DNA from: Hyphomicrobiales bacterium
GTDB taxonomy: Bacteria > Pseudomonadota > Alphaproteobacteria > Rhizobiales > Rhizobiaceae
DNA length: 64,000 nt
NCBI GenBank assembly: GCA_900473795.1
Contig: UCMT01000027.1
Coordinates: forward strand, 124,001-188,000
Direction: 5' to 3'
Shown here: positions 30,163-39,222 of the stretch, in pieces
Layout of the letters: each line of letters opens with the position of its first letter
Numbering within the stretch: the stretch's first letter is position 1
Notes under the pieces: generated by a model
Told to the model about the DNA's origin: nothing
Seen by the model: only the letters and a program-made list of their open reading frames with translations
The model's database searches: none
Program-made: the position numbers and the translations under genes

Positions 30163-30990
30163 CTATTTGCAGTCACCCTGTTTGAAGACTTCGAGATCGG
30201 CCAGTTTGCCGGTCAGCACGAAGTCGCCATAGTCCATCGTCAGATCGCGGGTGATGCCGTTTTCATAGAGCTTGAACTCCATGCGGTAGATCGGCAGCGC
30301 GTCACCGGTCATGTCGTCATTGAAATAGGAGATGGTCACCGGCCAATAGGGCTTGGAAGCCATGGCGCCGGCTTTACCGGCGTCGCCGTCATCGGCAACC
30401 GGGTTTCGCTGTTTGCCCACCATTGTGGTGGTGATCAGCGTCTTGTCGCCCGAGTCGGAACCGTCGAAGATGCGGGATTCGAACAGGGTATCCCCCTTCT
30501 TTGCCCGATCGATGACCTCCAGCATGTGCTCGGTCGGAAACAGGCTCTGGGCGAGATCGACCTGACGCTTGTCCGGCGAAGTCAGATCGACCTTCACGCC
30601 TTGGTCAGCCTCGTGGGCGGAGCCGCGCACTTCCTTGTCCAGCTTCTCGTCGGTAAACGAACGCGTCAGGAAACGGAAATTACCGTTCTTCAGGTCCTCG
30701 TAGGTCGTCGTCTGCTGGTCTGTCAGCCTGACTTCCTCGCCGGTATCGACCTTGGTGACGAAACGGAAACTGACGGTATATCCCTCGCAGGCGGAGCCGT
30801 TGAATTCATAGACCATCCGGCCGTACATTCCGGAAATTCCGGAGCGCTCGGATGCGTCTTTCAGTTCCAGATCATACACGGCACGATGAGGCACCAGGAT
30901 ATTGGCGGAAGCTGCAGAAGCGCCGCCGACCGTCACGCCTGAGAAACACGCCCATGCCAGAATGGCAGAGGCAAAGCCTGAACGAAACAT
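30163..30990 (-). CDS. eipB: EipB-family periplasmic envelope integrity protein (DUF1849)
   Basis: 275-residue exported protein. A signal peptide of about 27 residues (ending GGASAASA) is followed by a beta-rich domain beginning LVPHRAVYDLELKD, typical of EipB/DUF1849. In Brucella abortus, EipB is a periplasmic beta-spiral protein needed for envelope integrity and carries a conserved disulfide. Two cysteines survive in the mature part here, one in GSACEGYTV and one at the extreme C-terminus (QGDCK), consistent with that disulfide. The ATG at 30990 has GAGGAAACGG upstream. It is divergent from ridA. Confidence 0.85.
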   Translation of the reverse strand: MFRSGFASAILAWACFSGVTVGGASAASANILVPHRAVYDLELKDASERSGISGMYGRMVYEFNGSACEGYTVSFRFVTKVDTGEEVRLTDQQTTTYEDLKNGNFRFLTRSFTDEKLDKEVRGSAHEADQGVKVDLTSPDKRQVDLAQSLFPTEHMLEVIDRAKKGDTLFESRIFDGSDSGDKTLITTTMVGKQRNPVADDGDAGKAGAMASKPYWPVTISYFNDDMTGDALPIYRMEFKLYENGITRDLTMDYGDFVLTGKLADLEVFKQGDCK

Positions 30991-31137
30991 CCGTTTCCTC
31001 CTGTTGGACTCGCCGCCAATGCTATAAGAACACATCCGGCGAAAGCGAGGCATAGATGATCGCGAAGCGGTATTTTATCACTTCATGAATCACGCTTTGC
31101 ATGCAGCATTTGGTGACAAAACACAACGGAGTTATCC

Positions 31138-31605
31138 ATGTCCGCAGAAATCGAAGCACGCATTAAGGAACTGGGAATCACCCTGCCGCAGGCCGCAGCT
31201 CCTGCCGCAAACTACGTCCCCTTCGTCATCAGCGGATCGCATCTTTATATCTCCGGCCAACTGCCGATGGAGAACGGCAAGGTTGCCATCACCGGACATC
31301 TCGGTGACGGCGTCGACGTCGCGACAGGTCAGCGCGCAGCCGAACTCTGCGCCATCAACATTCTCGCCCAGGCCAAGGCAGCACTCGGCGGCGATCTCTC
31401 GCGCATCCGCCGCATCGTCAAGCTCAACGGCTTCATCGCCTCCACCGCGACATTTATCGAACAGCATCTGGTCATGAATGGGGCATCCAACCTGATCGCC
31501 AAGGTTCTCGGCGACGCCGGAATTCACGCCCGCGCAGCCGTCGGCATGGCCGCCCTGCCCTTCAATGCCGCCGTCGAGATCGACGCCGTCATCGAAATCG
31601 CATAA
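31138..31605 (+). CDS. RidA/YjgF-family protein
   Basis: 155-residue member of the YjgF/YER057c/UK114 superfamily, the longer subgroup. It contains YLYISGQLP-type sequence (here SHLYISGQLPMENGKVAITG), an ILAQAKAALGGDLSRIRRIV helix and the closing AAVGMAALPFNAAVEIDAV strand. RidA proteins hydrolyse reactive enamine/imine intermediates; the exact substrate of this subgroup is not known. It starts a rightward run with the glycerophosphodiesterase 15 bases downstream. Confidence 0.88.
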   Translation: MSAEIEARIKELGITLPQAAAPAANYVPFVISGSHLYISGQLPMENGKVAITGHLGDGVDVATGQRAAELCAINILAQAKAALGGDLSRIRRIVKLNGFIASTATFIEQHLVMNGASNLIAKVLGDAGIHARAAVGMAALPFNAAVEIDAVIEIA

Positions 31606-31619
31606 CGGAATCCCGCCCC

Positions 31620-32345
31620 ATGAAAGACCTCTCCTGGCTGACCGCGCAACCGATCGCGCATCGCGGTTATCACGACATGAACCATGCCATCTGGGAAAAC
31701 ACGCTGTCTGCCTTTTCCCGGGCGGCGGAACATGGCTTCGCCATTGAATGCGACCTGCAATATACGGCAGACAGCGTGCCCGTGGTCTTCCACGATGACG
31801 ACATGCAGCGGCTGTGCGGCATCAAGGGTGACATCCGCGAAAAGACCGCCGGTGAACTGGCACTCGTCGCGATTGGCGGCACCGCCGACAAGGTGCCGAC
31901 GCTCGGTCAGCTTCTACGGCTTGTGAAAGGCCGCGTGCCGCTGATCCTAGAACTGAAAGGACGCAAGGGCGACGACGAGGGCTTTGCCGACGCGGTGCTG
32001 GAAACGCTGGAAGGTTACGAGGGCCATGTTGCCCTGATGAGCTTCGACCATTGGCTGCTCAAGGACCTGAAGGCGCTCGACCCGCCCTATCCTTTGGGAC
32101 TGACGGCGGGTGGCAACCAGCCGGAGTCCTTCTTCGTTCACGAAGAAGCGATGCAGCTCGGTCTTGATTTTATTTCCTATTTCTATGGTGATTTGCCAAA
32201 TTCGTTCATCACCAGGGAACGCACCCTTGGACGACCGGTTCTGACCTGGACCGTGAGGGATCAGGCTGGCGCGGATCACACGTTCAGTCATGCGGACCAG
32301 ATGACGTTCGAAGGCTTTGATCCGAACGAAAGGCTTATCGCTTAG
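31620..32345 (+). CDS. Glycerophosphodiester phosphodiesterase family protein
   Basis: 241-residue TIM-barrel GDPD enzyme releasing glycerol-3-phosphate from deacylated phospholipids. The catalytic HRG motif is in PIAHRGYHD (near residue 13), followed by NTLSAFSRAAEHGFAIECDL and the VVFHDDDMQRLCG metal-binding segment. No signal peptide, so it is probably cytoplasmic like UgpQ. It is separated by only three bases from the next gene, suggesting an operon. Confidence 0.9.
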   Translation: MKDLSWLTAQPIAHRGYHDMNHAIWENTLSAFSRAAEHGFAIECDLQYTADSVPVVFHDDDMQRLCGIKGDIREKTAGELALVAIGGTADKVPTLGQLLRLVKGRVPLILELKGRKGDDEGFADAVLETLEGYEGHVALMSFDHWLLKDLKALDPPYPLGLTAGGNQPESFFVHEEAMQLGLDFISYFYGDLPNSFITRERTLGRPVLTWTVRDQAGADHTFSHADQMTFEGFDPNERLIA

Positions 32346-32348
32346 AGA

Positions 32349-33542
32349 ATGACAGGCGAAGTGAAAATCCGCATCGAAACCTCCTTTCAGGATATTTCGA
32401 AGGAAAGCTGGGACGGATTGTCCGGGGCCGCCAAAGAACAGCCCGGCGGCCACTACAATCCGTTCGTTTCGCACGCCTATCTCTCGTCGCTGGAGGAATC
32501 CGGCTCCGCCACCGCGGATACCGGCTGGCTTGGCCAGCACCTGTTGATGGAGGCCAGCGACGGCCGCCTCGCAGGCGGCCTCGTCTGCTATCTGAAAAAC
32601 CACAGCCAGGGCGAATATGTCTTCGATCATGGCTGGGCCGATGCGCTCGAGCGGGCCGGCGGACGCTACTATCCAAAACTGCAATGCTCGGTCCCTTTCA
32701 CACCGGCGACAGGGCCGCGGCTTTTGAGTGCGACGAATGCCGATACGGGCGCGGTTCGCCAGTCACTGGCTGCCGGGTTGCAGGAACTGGCGCGCCGCCA
32801 CAACGTGTCGTCGGCACACGTGACCTTCGTGCCGGAAGAGGAAATGCCGACATTCGAAAACGCCGGTTTCCTGCATCGGACTGACCAGCAGTTTCATTTC
32901 CTCAATGACGGCTACACATCCCACAACGATTTCCTGGAAACACTCGCCTCCCGGAAACGAAAGGCGCTCAAGAAGGAGCGCCGGACAGCGCTTGAGCACG
33001 GCATCAGCATCGATTGGCTGACCGGCGGGGATCTGACGGAAGGCGTCTGGGACCAGTTCTTCGCTTTCTACATGGATACCGGCAGCCGCAAATGGGGCCG
33101 CCCTTATCTTACCCGCAAATTCTATTCGCTGATCGGCGAGCGGATGGCAGACGACATCCTGCTGGTCATGGCCAAGCGTAACGGCCGCTATATAGCCGGC
33201 GCGATCAATTTCATCGGCAGCGACGCGCTTTACGGCCGCCATTGGGGGGCCATCGAAGACCATCCCTTCCTGCATTTCGAGGTCTGCTATCATCAGGCGA
33301 TCGATTTTGCGATTTCCAGAGGACTGAAGCGCGTAGAGGCCGGCGCCCAGGGTGAACACAAGCTGGCGCGTGGGTATCTGCCGGTGACGACCCATTCGGC
33401 ACATTTCATCGCGCATCCCGGATTGAAACGCGCTGTCGCGGATTATCTCGACCGCGAGCGGCGGGAAGTCGAGCAGATCGGCGATATTCTTGCCGATCAC
33501 AGCCCGTTCCGCAAAGGCGCGCGGCAGGATCTGGACGACTGA
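32349..33542 (+). CDS. GNAT/FemAB-like family protein (DUF482, peptidogalycan biosynthesis/recognition)
   Basis: 397-residue protein of the DUF482 family, related to GNAT and FemAB acyltransferases. The N-terminal QEPGGHYNPFVSHAYL-like start (here QPGGHYNPFVSHAYLSSLEE), the LASRKRKALKKERRTALEHG helix and the GLKRVEAGAQGEHKLARGY block are family hallmarks. The biochemical activity has not been defined as far as I know; a role in transferring amino acids or acyl groups to the envelope is only inferred. Probably co-transcribed with ridA and the phosphodiesterase. Confidence 0.82.
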   Translation: MTGEVKIRIETSFQDISKESWDGLSGAAKEQPGGHYNPFVSHAYLSSLEESGSATADTGWLGQHLLMEASDGRLAGGLVCYLKNHSQGEYVFDHGWADALERAGGRYYPKLQCSVPFTPATGPRLLSATNADTGAVRQSLAAGLQELARRHNVSSAHVTFVPEEEMPTFENAGFLHRTDQQFHFLNDGYTSHNDFLETLASRKRKALKKERRTALEHGISIDWLTGGDLTEGVWDQFFAFYMDTGSRKWGRPYLTRKFYSLIGERMADDILLVMAKRNGRYIAGAINFIGSDALYGRHWGAIEDHPFLHFEVCYHQAIDFAISRGLKRVEAGAQGEHKLARGYLPVTTHSAHFIAHPGLKRAVADYLDRERREVEQIGDILADHSPFRKGARQDLDD

Positions 33543-33587
33543 ACACGGCAACCATTTGAAAGACATTATTCAGAAGGAAAGAGGCAG

Positions 33588-34019
33588 ATGAACAGCGGCG
33601 CCTACGACAGCGACAATATTTTTGCCAAGATCCTGCGCGGCGAGATTCCCGCGCAGAAGGTCTATGAAGACAACAGCACCCTCGTCATCATGGATGTCAT
33701 GCCACAGGCGGAAGGCCACGTCCTGGTCATGCCAAAAGCAGCATCGCGCAATATTCTCGACGCCGATCCTGGAACGCTCGGCCCGTTGATTGCGGTCGTC
33801 CAGAAAATCGCCATCGCGGCGCAGGAAGCCTTCGATGCCGATGGCGTGACGATCATGCAGTTCAATGAAGCGCCGGCAGGCCAATCGGTGTTCCACCTGC
33901 ATTTCCACGTCATCCCCCGTCGCGAGGGCGTCCCGCTGCGGCCGCATTCCGGCAAGATGGAGGATGGGTCGGTTCTTGCGGCAAATGCCGCGAAAATCAA
34001 GGAAGCCCTTGCCGGCTGA
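33588..34019 (+). CDS. HIT-family protein (HinT-like)
   Basis: 143-residue histidine-triad nucleotide hydrolase. The triad HLHFHVIP near residues 103-110 supplies the catalytic His, and the N-terminal NIFAKILRGEIPAQKVYED block is typical of bacterial HinT. These hydrolyse adenosine phosphoramidates. Preceded by a GGAAAGAGGC ribosome site; last gene of the rightward run, convergent with the Azl pair. Confidence 0.93.
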   Translation: MNSGAYDSDNIFAKILRGEIPAQKVYEDNSTLVIMDVMPQAEGHVLVMPKAASRNILDADPGTLGPLIAVVQKIAIAAQEAFDADGVTIMQFNEAPAGQSVFHLHFHVIPRREGVPLRPHSGKMEDGSVLAANAAKIKEALAG

Positions 34020-34025
34020 GGCTGC

Positions 34026-34370
34026 TCAGAATCCGAGCGCGTACAATCCCACGGCCAGGACACCGATGGCCGTGGCGATACCGATCGCGGGTTTCTGGCG
34101 CGCGGCGAAAAAGGCGGTCGCGCCAGCGACAACAGATCCGAGGCGAAGCCAGAGCGGCGATTGTTCCAGCACGCCGGTCGGGTAGAGAATGAGCTTGGCG
34201 ATGACCGCCGCCACCAGAGCGGTGGCAACCGCCCTCACCCAGTTCAATGCTTCGGAATCCTCCCGCAGCCGGTTGCCCGTCAGCACCCCCAGCCAGCGCC
34301 AGATATCCGTCGCAAGCCAGCCAGCGATCGCGATGAAGACATAGGCCCACCAGCCCTCGAGTATCGTCAT
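34026..34370 (-). CDS. AzlD-family branched-chain amino acid export subunit
   Basis: 114-residue small membrane protein with four hydrophobic spans and the RWLGVLTGNRL motif of the AzlD domain. AzlD works with AzlC to export branched-chain amino acids or analogues. Its start overlaps the upstream azlC-type stop by four bases (ATGA). Confidence 0.85.
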   Translation of the reverse strand: MTILEGWWAYVFIAIAGWLATDIWRWLGVLTGNRLREDSEALNWVRAVATALVAAVIAKLILYPTGVLEQSPLWLRLGSVVAGATAFFAARQKPAIGIATAIGVLAVGLYALGF

Positions 34371-35104
34371 GCGCGCGCCTCCTTGCGTTGACGCCAGCTA
34401 CGCTCGGCCAGCCAGGCGGCCGTTCCGCCGCCGACGCCAGCCAGCAGGATGTCGAACTCCGGCGCGATCCAGTAGAACACCGGACCGGCGACGAGGCCGA
34501 CGGCGAGCGCCACATAAATCACCGGATGGCGCGCCGAACTCCAGATCGACGTAAGAAAATAGACGGGCGTCAGGAAGAACAGGCAGCCGGCGACTATGGG
34601 CGGAAACTCCGTCACGAACTGGTAGACGACCCCCACGAGTATCATGTTGGCCAGCACGAGCGTGATGCCGAACCCGGCGAAAAAGACGATCCGCCGCTCG
34701 CGCGGCACGGATTGCACCCGCTCCATCGCAAACACCCATGCGGTGATCGCCACGAAATGCGAGAGGAACAGCAGCAGCCAGGTCGGAGTCCGCTCCGTGC
34801 GGATTTCCGGCACGAGGGCCGCTACCATCGGCATCAGCCGGATGGAGGACAGGGTCACCGCGATAAAGGCCGTCAGGATGTTGGCACCACCGAGGATCGA
34901 ACTGACGAGGATGACCTTGGCGGGCAGTGCCCAGACGGCGCCGACCATGAATACGACTTGCTCCACGGGGATACCGGCCTGCGCGGTGAAGGCACAAAAG
35001 CCGACGAAGGACAGCATCAGGATGGTCGCCGGCAGGCTGAAGATGCCCATCATGCCGGCCAGGAACCAATGCCGCGCAGAGCCGGCCGTTTCGCCATTTT
35101 TCAT
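34367..35104 (-). CDS. AzlC-family permease
   Basis: 245-residue polytopic membrane protein of the AzlC family. Landmarks are FVGFCAFTAQAGIPVEQVVF, the LPAKVILVSSILGGANILTA segment and LSSIRLMPMVAALVPEIR, which corresponds to the conserved N-x-R region. Together with the overlapping AzlD gene it forms a two-gene exporter. The ATG at 35104 is favoured over an upstream GTG-type start because the protein then opens at the expected KNGETAGS N-terminus. Confidence 0.85.
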   Translation of the reverse strand: MKNGETAGSARHWFLAGMMGIFSLPATILMLSFVGFCAFTAQAGIPVEQVVFMVGAVWALPAKVILVSSILGGANILTAFIAVTLSSIRLMPMVAALVPEIRTERTPTWLLLFLSHFVAITAWVFAMERVQSVPRERRIVFFAGFGITLVLANMILVGVVYQFVTEFPPIVAGCLFFLTPVYFLTSIWSSARHPVIYVALAVGLVAGPVFYWIAPEFDILLAGVGGGTAAWLAERSWRQRKEARA

Positions 35105-35129
35105 CAAAACATCCGCTGGTTCATGCCAC

Positions 35130-35165
35130 AAAAAAACAGTGCCGGACCATTCCGCCCGGCACTGT
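35130..35165 (-). terminator. Rho-independent terminator of clpA
   Basis: ACAGTGCCGG (35136-35145) pairs with CCGGCACTGT (35156-35165) across a ten-base loop; the A run at 35130-35136 gives the minus-strand U tract. 20 bases after the clpA stop. Confidence 0.85.
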
Positions 35166-35184
35166 ATCTGTATGTTGCAGCCGT

Positions 35185-37707
35185 TTACTTCTTGCGCGGC
35201 ACCTTGGGTACAGTGCGTCCCTTGCGGGGCGCTGCCGGAGCAACCGCGCTTCCCGGCTCCTCGGTTTTGGCGGTTGCCTTCGCAGCCTTCTTCGGCTTGG
35301 CGCTGCCTTCCGGATCAGCACCGACAGTTTCCATTTCCTTCGGCTTTGCCGCCTTGGCTGACTTCCGCACCGGGGCGACGACCTCGGCCTTCGGTTTGAT
35401 CCGCGCCGTCTCCGGCACGGAATCGAGGATCAGACCCTTGGTGCCATCGGCCTTGATGCCGACGGTCACCTTGACGACACCGCCCTTCTTCAGCTTGCCG
35501 AAGAGGATTTCGTCGGCCAGCGGCTTCTTGACGCTTTCCTGAATGACACGCGCCAGCGGCCGTGCGCCCATCTTCTCGTCGTAGCCCTTGTCTGCGAGCC
35601 AGGCGATCGCATCCGGATGCAGGTCGAAGGTCACGTTGCGTTCGGCAAGCTGCGTTTCAAGCTGCATGACGAACTTCTGCACCACCTGGTGGATGACCGG
35701 CGTCGGCAGCGAGCCGAACGGGATAACCGCATCGAGACGGTTGCGGAATTCGGGCGTGAACAGCCGGTTCAGCGCCTCCACGTCCTCGCCTTCGCGCTTC
35801 GACGAGCCGAAGCCGATCGCGGCCTTGGCCATGTCGGACGCGCCGGCATTCGTCGTCATGATCAGGATGACGTTGCGGAAGTCGATCTTCTTGCCGTTGT
35901 GATCCGTCAGCGAGCCATGGTCCATGACCTGCAGCAGGATGTTGAACAGGTCCGGATGGGCCTTCTCGATCTCGTCGAGCAGCAACACCGAATGCGGGTG
36001 CTGGTCGATGCTATCGGTCAAGAGCCCGCCCTGGTCGAAGCCGACATAGCCGGGAGGCGCTCCGAGCAGGCGCGAGACCGTATGGCGCTCCATATATTCC
36101 GACATGTCGAAGCGGATCAGTTCCACGCCGAGCGAGACTGCGAGCTGCTTGGCGACTTCCGTCTTGCCGACGCCAGTCGGACCGGAGAAGACATAGGAGC
36201 CGATCGGCTTGTTCGGTTCGCGAAGGCCGGCCCGCGCCAGCTTGATCGCCGAAGCCAAAGCCTCGATCGCCAGATCCTGACCGTAGACGACCGACCGCAG
36301 TTCCTTTTCCAGATTGGCGAGAACGGTCTCGTCGTCCTTGGAAACGGTCTTCGGCGGAATACGGGCCATCGTCGCGATCGTCGCTTCGATCTCCTTCTCG
36401 GTGATCAGCTTGCGCCGCTTGTTCTGCGGCAGCAACATCTGCGCGGCACCAGTCTCGTCGATCACGTCGATCGCCTTGTCCGGCAGCTTGCGATCGTTGA
36501 TGTAGCGGGCCGAAAGTTCGACGGCAGACTTGATCGCCTCATTCGAGTATTTCAGCTTGTGATAATCCTCGAAATAGGGCTTCAGGCCCTTCATGATCTC
36601 AATGGTATCGGGGATCGTCGGTTCGTTGACGTCGATCTTCTGGAAGCGGCGGACGAGTGCCCGGTCCTTCTCGAAGAACTGGCGATACTCCTTGTAGGTC
36701 GTCGAGCCAATGCAGCGGATCGACCCGGAGGACAGAGCCGGCTTCAACAGGTTGGAGGCATCCATGGCGCCGCCCGAGGTCGCCCCGGCACCGATTACGG
36801 TGTGAATCTCGTCGATGAACAGGACAGCACCCGGATAGTCTTCCAGTTCCTTGACGACCTGCTTCAGACGCTCTTCGAAGTCGCCGCGATACCGCGTGCC
36901 AGCCAACAGCGTGCCCATGTCGAGCGAGAAGATCGTCGCGTCCTGCAACGCTTCCGGCACCTTCTTCTCGACGATACGCTTGGCGAGGCCTTCGGCGATC
37001 GCCGTCTTGCCGACGCCGGGGTCGCCGACGTAGAGCGGGTTGTTCTTCGAACGGCGGCACAAGATCTGGATGGTGCGATTGACCTCCGAGTGGCGGCCGA
37101 TCAGCGGATCGATCTTGCCGCCCTTGGCCTTCTCGTTGAGGTTAACGCAATAGGCGGTCAGCGCATCCTGCTGCTTCTTCGGTCCAGCTTCGTCCTGCTC
37201 GCGCGAAGGCTTCTGTTCGGATTCCGGTTCATCAGCCCCACGCGGGGTACGTGTCTCTGACGAGCCAGGCCGCTTGCCGATGCCGTGCGAGATGAAATTG
37301 ACCGCGTCGTAGCGGGTCATCTCCTGCTCCTGCAGGAAATAGGCGGCATGGCTCTCACGTTCGGCGAAGATGGCAACAAGAACGTTGGCCCCCGTCACCT
37401 CCTCGCGACCCGACGATTGAACATGAATGACCGCCCGCTGGATAACCCGTTGAAAGCCCGCCGTCGGCTTGGAATCCTCGTCATAACCGGTGACGAGGTT
37501 ACCGAGTTCATTGTCGACATAGTCGGACACGGTCTTGCGAAGGCTGTCGAGATTGACGTTGCACGCACCCATGACCGCCGACGCATCGGCATCGTCGATC
37601 AGTGCCAGCAGCAAATGCTCCAGCGTGGCATATTCGTGATGGCGCTCGTTTGCCAGCGTCAGGGCCTGGTGCAGCGCCTTTTCAAGGCTGGTTGAAAATG
37701 TTGGCAC
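35185..37707 (-). CDS. clpA: ClpA, ATPase subunit of the ClpAP protease
   Basis: 840-residue AAA+ unfoldase. The N-domain (1-145) binds ClpS. The first AAA module has Walker A GDPGVGKT at 228-235 and Walker B VLFIDEIH; the second has GPTGVGKT near residue 505 and [12 protein letters not shown]. The IGFG-type ClpP-docking loop is present as [12 protein letters not shown]. It is about 80 residues longer than E. coli ClpA, due to a Lys/Ala/Pro-rich tail after the D2 small domain (from about residue 765) that looks disordered. Lies nine bases downstream of clpS, as an operon. Confidence 0.95.
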   Translation of the reverse strand: MPTFSTSLEKALHQALTLANERHHEYATLEHLLLALIDDADASAVMGACNVNLDSLRKTVSDYVDNELGNLVTGYDEDSKPTAGFQRVIQRAVIHVQSSGREEVTGANVLVAIFAERESHAAYFLQEQEMTRYDAVNFISHGIGKRPGSSETRTPRGADEPESEQKPSREQDEAGPKKQQDALTAYCVNLNEKAKGGKIDPLIGRHSEVNRTIQILCRRSKNNPLYVGDPGVGKTAIAEGLAKRIVEKKVPEALQDATIFSLDMGTLLAGTRYRGDFEERLKQVVKELEDYPGAVLFIDEIHTVIGAGATSGGAMDASNLLKPALSSGSIRCIGSTTYKEYRQFFEKDRALVRRFQKIDVNEPTIPDTIEIMKGLKPYFEDYHKLKYSNEAIKSAVELSARYINDRKLPDKAIDVIDETGAAQMLLPQNKRRKLITEKEIEATIATMARIPPKTVSKDDETVLANLEKELRSVVYGQDLAIEALASAIKLARAGLREPNKPIGSYVFSGPTGVGKTEVAKQLAVSLGVELIRFDMSEYMERHTVSRLLGAPPGYVGFDQGGLLTDSIDQHPHSVLLLDEIEKAHPDLFNILLQVMDHGSLTDHNGKKIDFRNVILIMTTNAGASDMAKAAIGFGSSKREGEDVEALNRLFTPEFRNRLDAVIPFGSLPTPVIHQVVQKFVMQLETQLAERNVTFDLHPDAIAWLADKGYDEKMGARPLARVIQESVKKPLADEILFGKLKKGGVVKVTVGIKADGTKGLILDSVPETARIKPKAEVVAPVRKSAKAAKPKEMETVGADPEGSAKPKKAAKATAKTEEPGSAVAPAAPRKGRTVPKVPRKK

Positions 37708-37716
37708 GTCAGTTCC

Positions 37717-38070
37717 TCATTTCTTTTCCATGACGCATTGCAGCGGGTGCTGATGCTGGCGGGCGAAATCCATCACTTGCGTCACTTTGGTTTCGGCAAC
37801 TTCGTAGGTGAATACACCGCATTCACCCACGCCGTGGTTGTGAACGTGCAGCATGATCAGTGTTGCCGCTTCGCGATCCTTCTGGAAAAACCGCTCCAGG
37901 ATATGGATCACGAATTCCATTGGCGTGTAGTCGTCATTCAAAAGCAGTACGCGGTACAGGCTCGGCTTCTTGGTCTTCGGCTTTGTCCGAGTGATGACAG
38001 ACGTGCCGCGGTTGGCATTGCCCCCATCCCCGTCGCTGTCTTTTTGCATCCAGACCGGCATGGCGATCAT
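37717..38070 (-). CDS. clpS: ClpS adaptor of the N-end rule pathway
   Basis: 117-residue ClpS. The conserved core [20 protein letters not shown] carries the N-degron pocket residues (NDD and Met), followed by [21 protein letters not shown]. The first 35 residues are a flexible Lys/Thr-rich arm of the kind that enters ClpA. Start may be any of the first three Met codons (38070, 38061, 38049). Directly upstream of clpA, its partner. Confidence 0.95.
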   Translation of the reverse strand: MIAMPVWMQKDSDGDGGNANRGTSVITRTKPKTKKPSLYRVLLLNDDYTPMEFVIHILERFFQKDREAATLIMLHVHNHGVGECGVFTYEVAETKVTQVMDFARQHQHPLQCVMEKK

Positions 38071-38258
38071 TCTACTTCATTCCCTTGTCCGGCCGCAAAT
38101 GCTTGGGAGGTATTCACGGCCTGTTCGTGACACATAATCTAGTGGTTCTTTTCCGGATTTTAAGGCTGTTCTCCTGCACTGCAATCATATTTGCGTCACA
38201 GAGCCCAAGATTGACCAACTTTCTTGGCCCTCCGGTCGCCCCCGCCTGATGCGGGCAA

Positions 38259-38293
38259 CAAAAAACCGGCCGCGCGATGCGCAGCCGGTTTTT
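38259..38293 (-). terminator. Rho-independent terminator of the phasin gene
   Basis: AAAAACCGGC (38261-38270) and GCCGGTTTTT (38284-38293) form a ten-base stem with a GC-rich 13-base loop, 33 bases after the phasin stop. A/T symmetry allows both directions. Confidence 0.85.
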
Positions 38294-38325
38294 CAAGAGC
38301 TGATATGGAGTCGTGGATCGTTACG

Positions 38326-38685
38326 TTACGCTGCGGCAGCGGTCGCGGACTTGACGGCAGCCGTCGCCTTGGCGATCGGGGCTTCGTACGGCTTGTAGGC
38401 ATCCTTGGCGAGGTCGGCATACATTTCGCCGATCTTCGTGGCTTCAGCCACATAGTTTTCATAGGCCGATTTCAAGTAGTTGGTCTGCAGTTCGAAAGCA
38501 GCGTCGACGCTCTTGACGGTGCTGATCTTTTCAAGGTGCGCAACGCTATCCTCAAAAGACTTCTTCGAATAGTCGGCGGCTTCGGTGGCGATCGCCTGAA
38601 AAGCCTTGGTCAGCGTGGCATAGCTCTTCAAGATCGTATCAATCGTTTCTTTGCTTTTCTTGTTTGCATCTTCGATATTGAACAT
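38326..38685 (-). CDS. Phasin-family protein
   Basis: 119-residue amphipathic helical protein. It begins MFNIEDANKKSKETIDTILK and contains the KSFEDSVAHLEKISTVKS block of Phasin_2 proteins, ending in an Ala/Lys-rich tail like that of PhaP. Phasins coat polyhydroxyalkanoate granules. The ATG at 38685 follows GAGGAGCAGCCCG. Its upstream region carries TGC/GCA-rich elements resembling operators of the PHA regulator PhaR (annotated separately). Confidence 0.87.
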   Translation of the reverse strand: MFNIEDANKKSKETIDTILKSYATLTKAFQAIATEAADYSKKSFEDSVAHLEKISTVKSVDAAFELQTNYLKSAYENYVAEATKIGEMYADLAKDAYKPYEAPIAKATAAVKSATAAAA

Positions 38686-38729
38686 CGGGCTGCTCCTCTT
38701 TTTGACGCTCACGACAACAGCAATTTATG

Positions 38730-38786
38730 TGCGCTGCACAATAAAGTCAATGTATACGTGCAATGCAATAAAATACTGTCATTGCA
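38730..38786 (-). promoter_or_regulatory. TGC/GCA-rich repeats upstream of phasin, candidate PhaR operators
   Basis: Three similar elements occur within 57 bases in the phasin upstream region: TGCGCTGCACAA at 38730-38741, TGCAATGCAATA at 38759-38770 and CATTGCA at 38780-38786 (the reverse of TGCAATG). PhaR repressors of Paracoccus and Rhodobacter bind TGC-rich sites in front of phasin genes (established). Assigning these boxes to PhaR is inference from sequence resemblance and location. Confidence 0.5.
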
Positions 38787-38854
38787 ACAGCTTGATGAAA
38801 AACGGTGGAATCGGAGCGATTTTTTTCAAAAAAATAAATGAATAATATGACTTA

Positions 38855-38886
38855 TGAAAAAACCCGGCCTGAAATCAGAGCCGGGT
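38855..38886 (-). terminator. Rho-independent terminator of the DUF3126 gene
   Basis: AACCCGGC (38861-38868) against GCCGGGT (38880-38886), with an A run at 38857-38862 giving the minus-strand U tract. Confidence 0.8.
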
Positions 38887-38917
38887 CAAAAAGGATCAAC
38901 TCAACTGCAACGAGCGA

Positions 38918-39121
38918 TCAGAGGTCGATGTCAAGAATGGCCATCGAAAAATTGTAGGACAGCTCGCCATCTTCCTCATCGCGGAAGACAACGCCCAGAA
39001 ACTCATCGCCGAGGTAGACTTCGGCGGACTCGTCCTTCTTCGGACGCGCCTTGATGACCATCGACTGGTTGAAAGTGCGCTTGAAATAGGCTTCGAGTTT
39101 TCTGATTTCTTCGGGCTTCAA
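38918..39121 (-). CDS. DUF3126-family small protein, TTG start
   Basis: 67-residue protein of unknown function, conserved across Rhizobiales as DUF3126. The core reads EIRKLEAYFKRTFNQSMVIK, then AEVYLGDEFLGVVFRDEEDG and a terminal FSMAILDIDL. No in-frame ATG lies near the family's normal N-terminus. The TTG at 39121, eight bases after GGAG, gives the expected length, whereas the longer open frame to 39373 reads as Arg/Gly-rich non-coding sequence that overlaps cysE. Confidence 0.8.
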   Translation of the reverse strand: MKPEEIRKLEAYFKRTFNQSMVIKARPKKDESAEVYLGDEFLGVVFRDEEDGELSYNFSMAILDIDL

Positions 39122-39222
39122 GTCTTTTCTCCATGGCGGGTTTGATTTGCGCCGCTTCTTGCACGGCCCCTCAAGCGGTGTAAACCCCTTGGCTCCGCCG
39201 CCAGCCGACAAATCGCTGCAAA

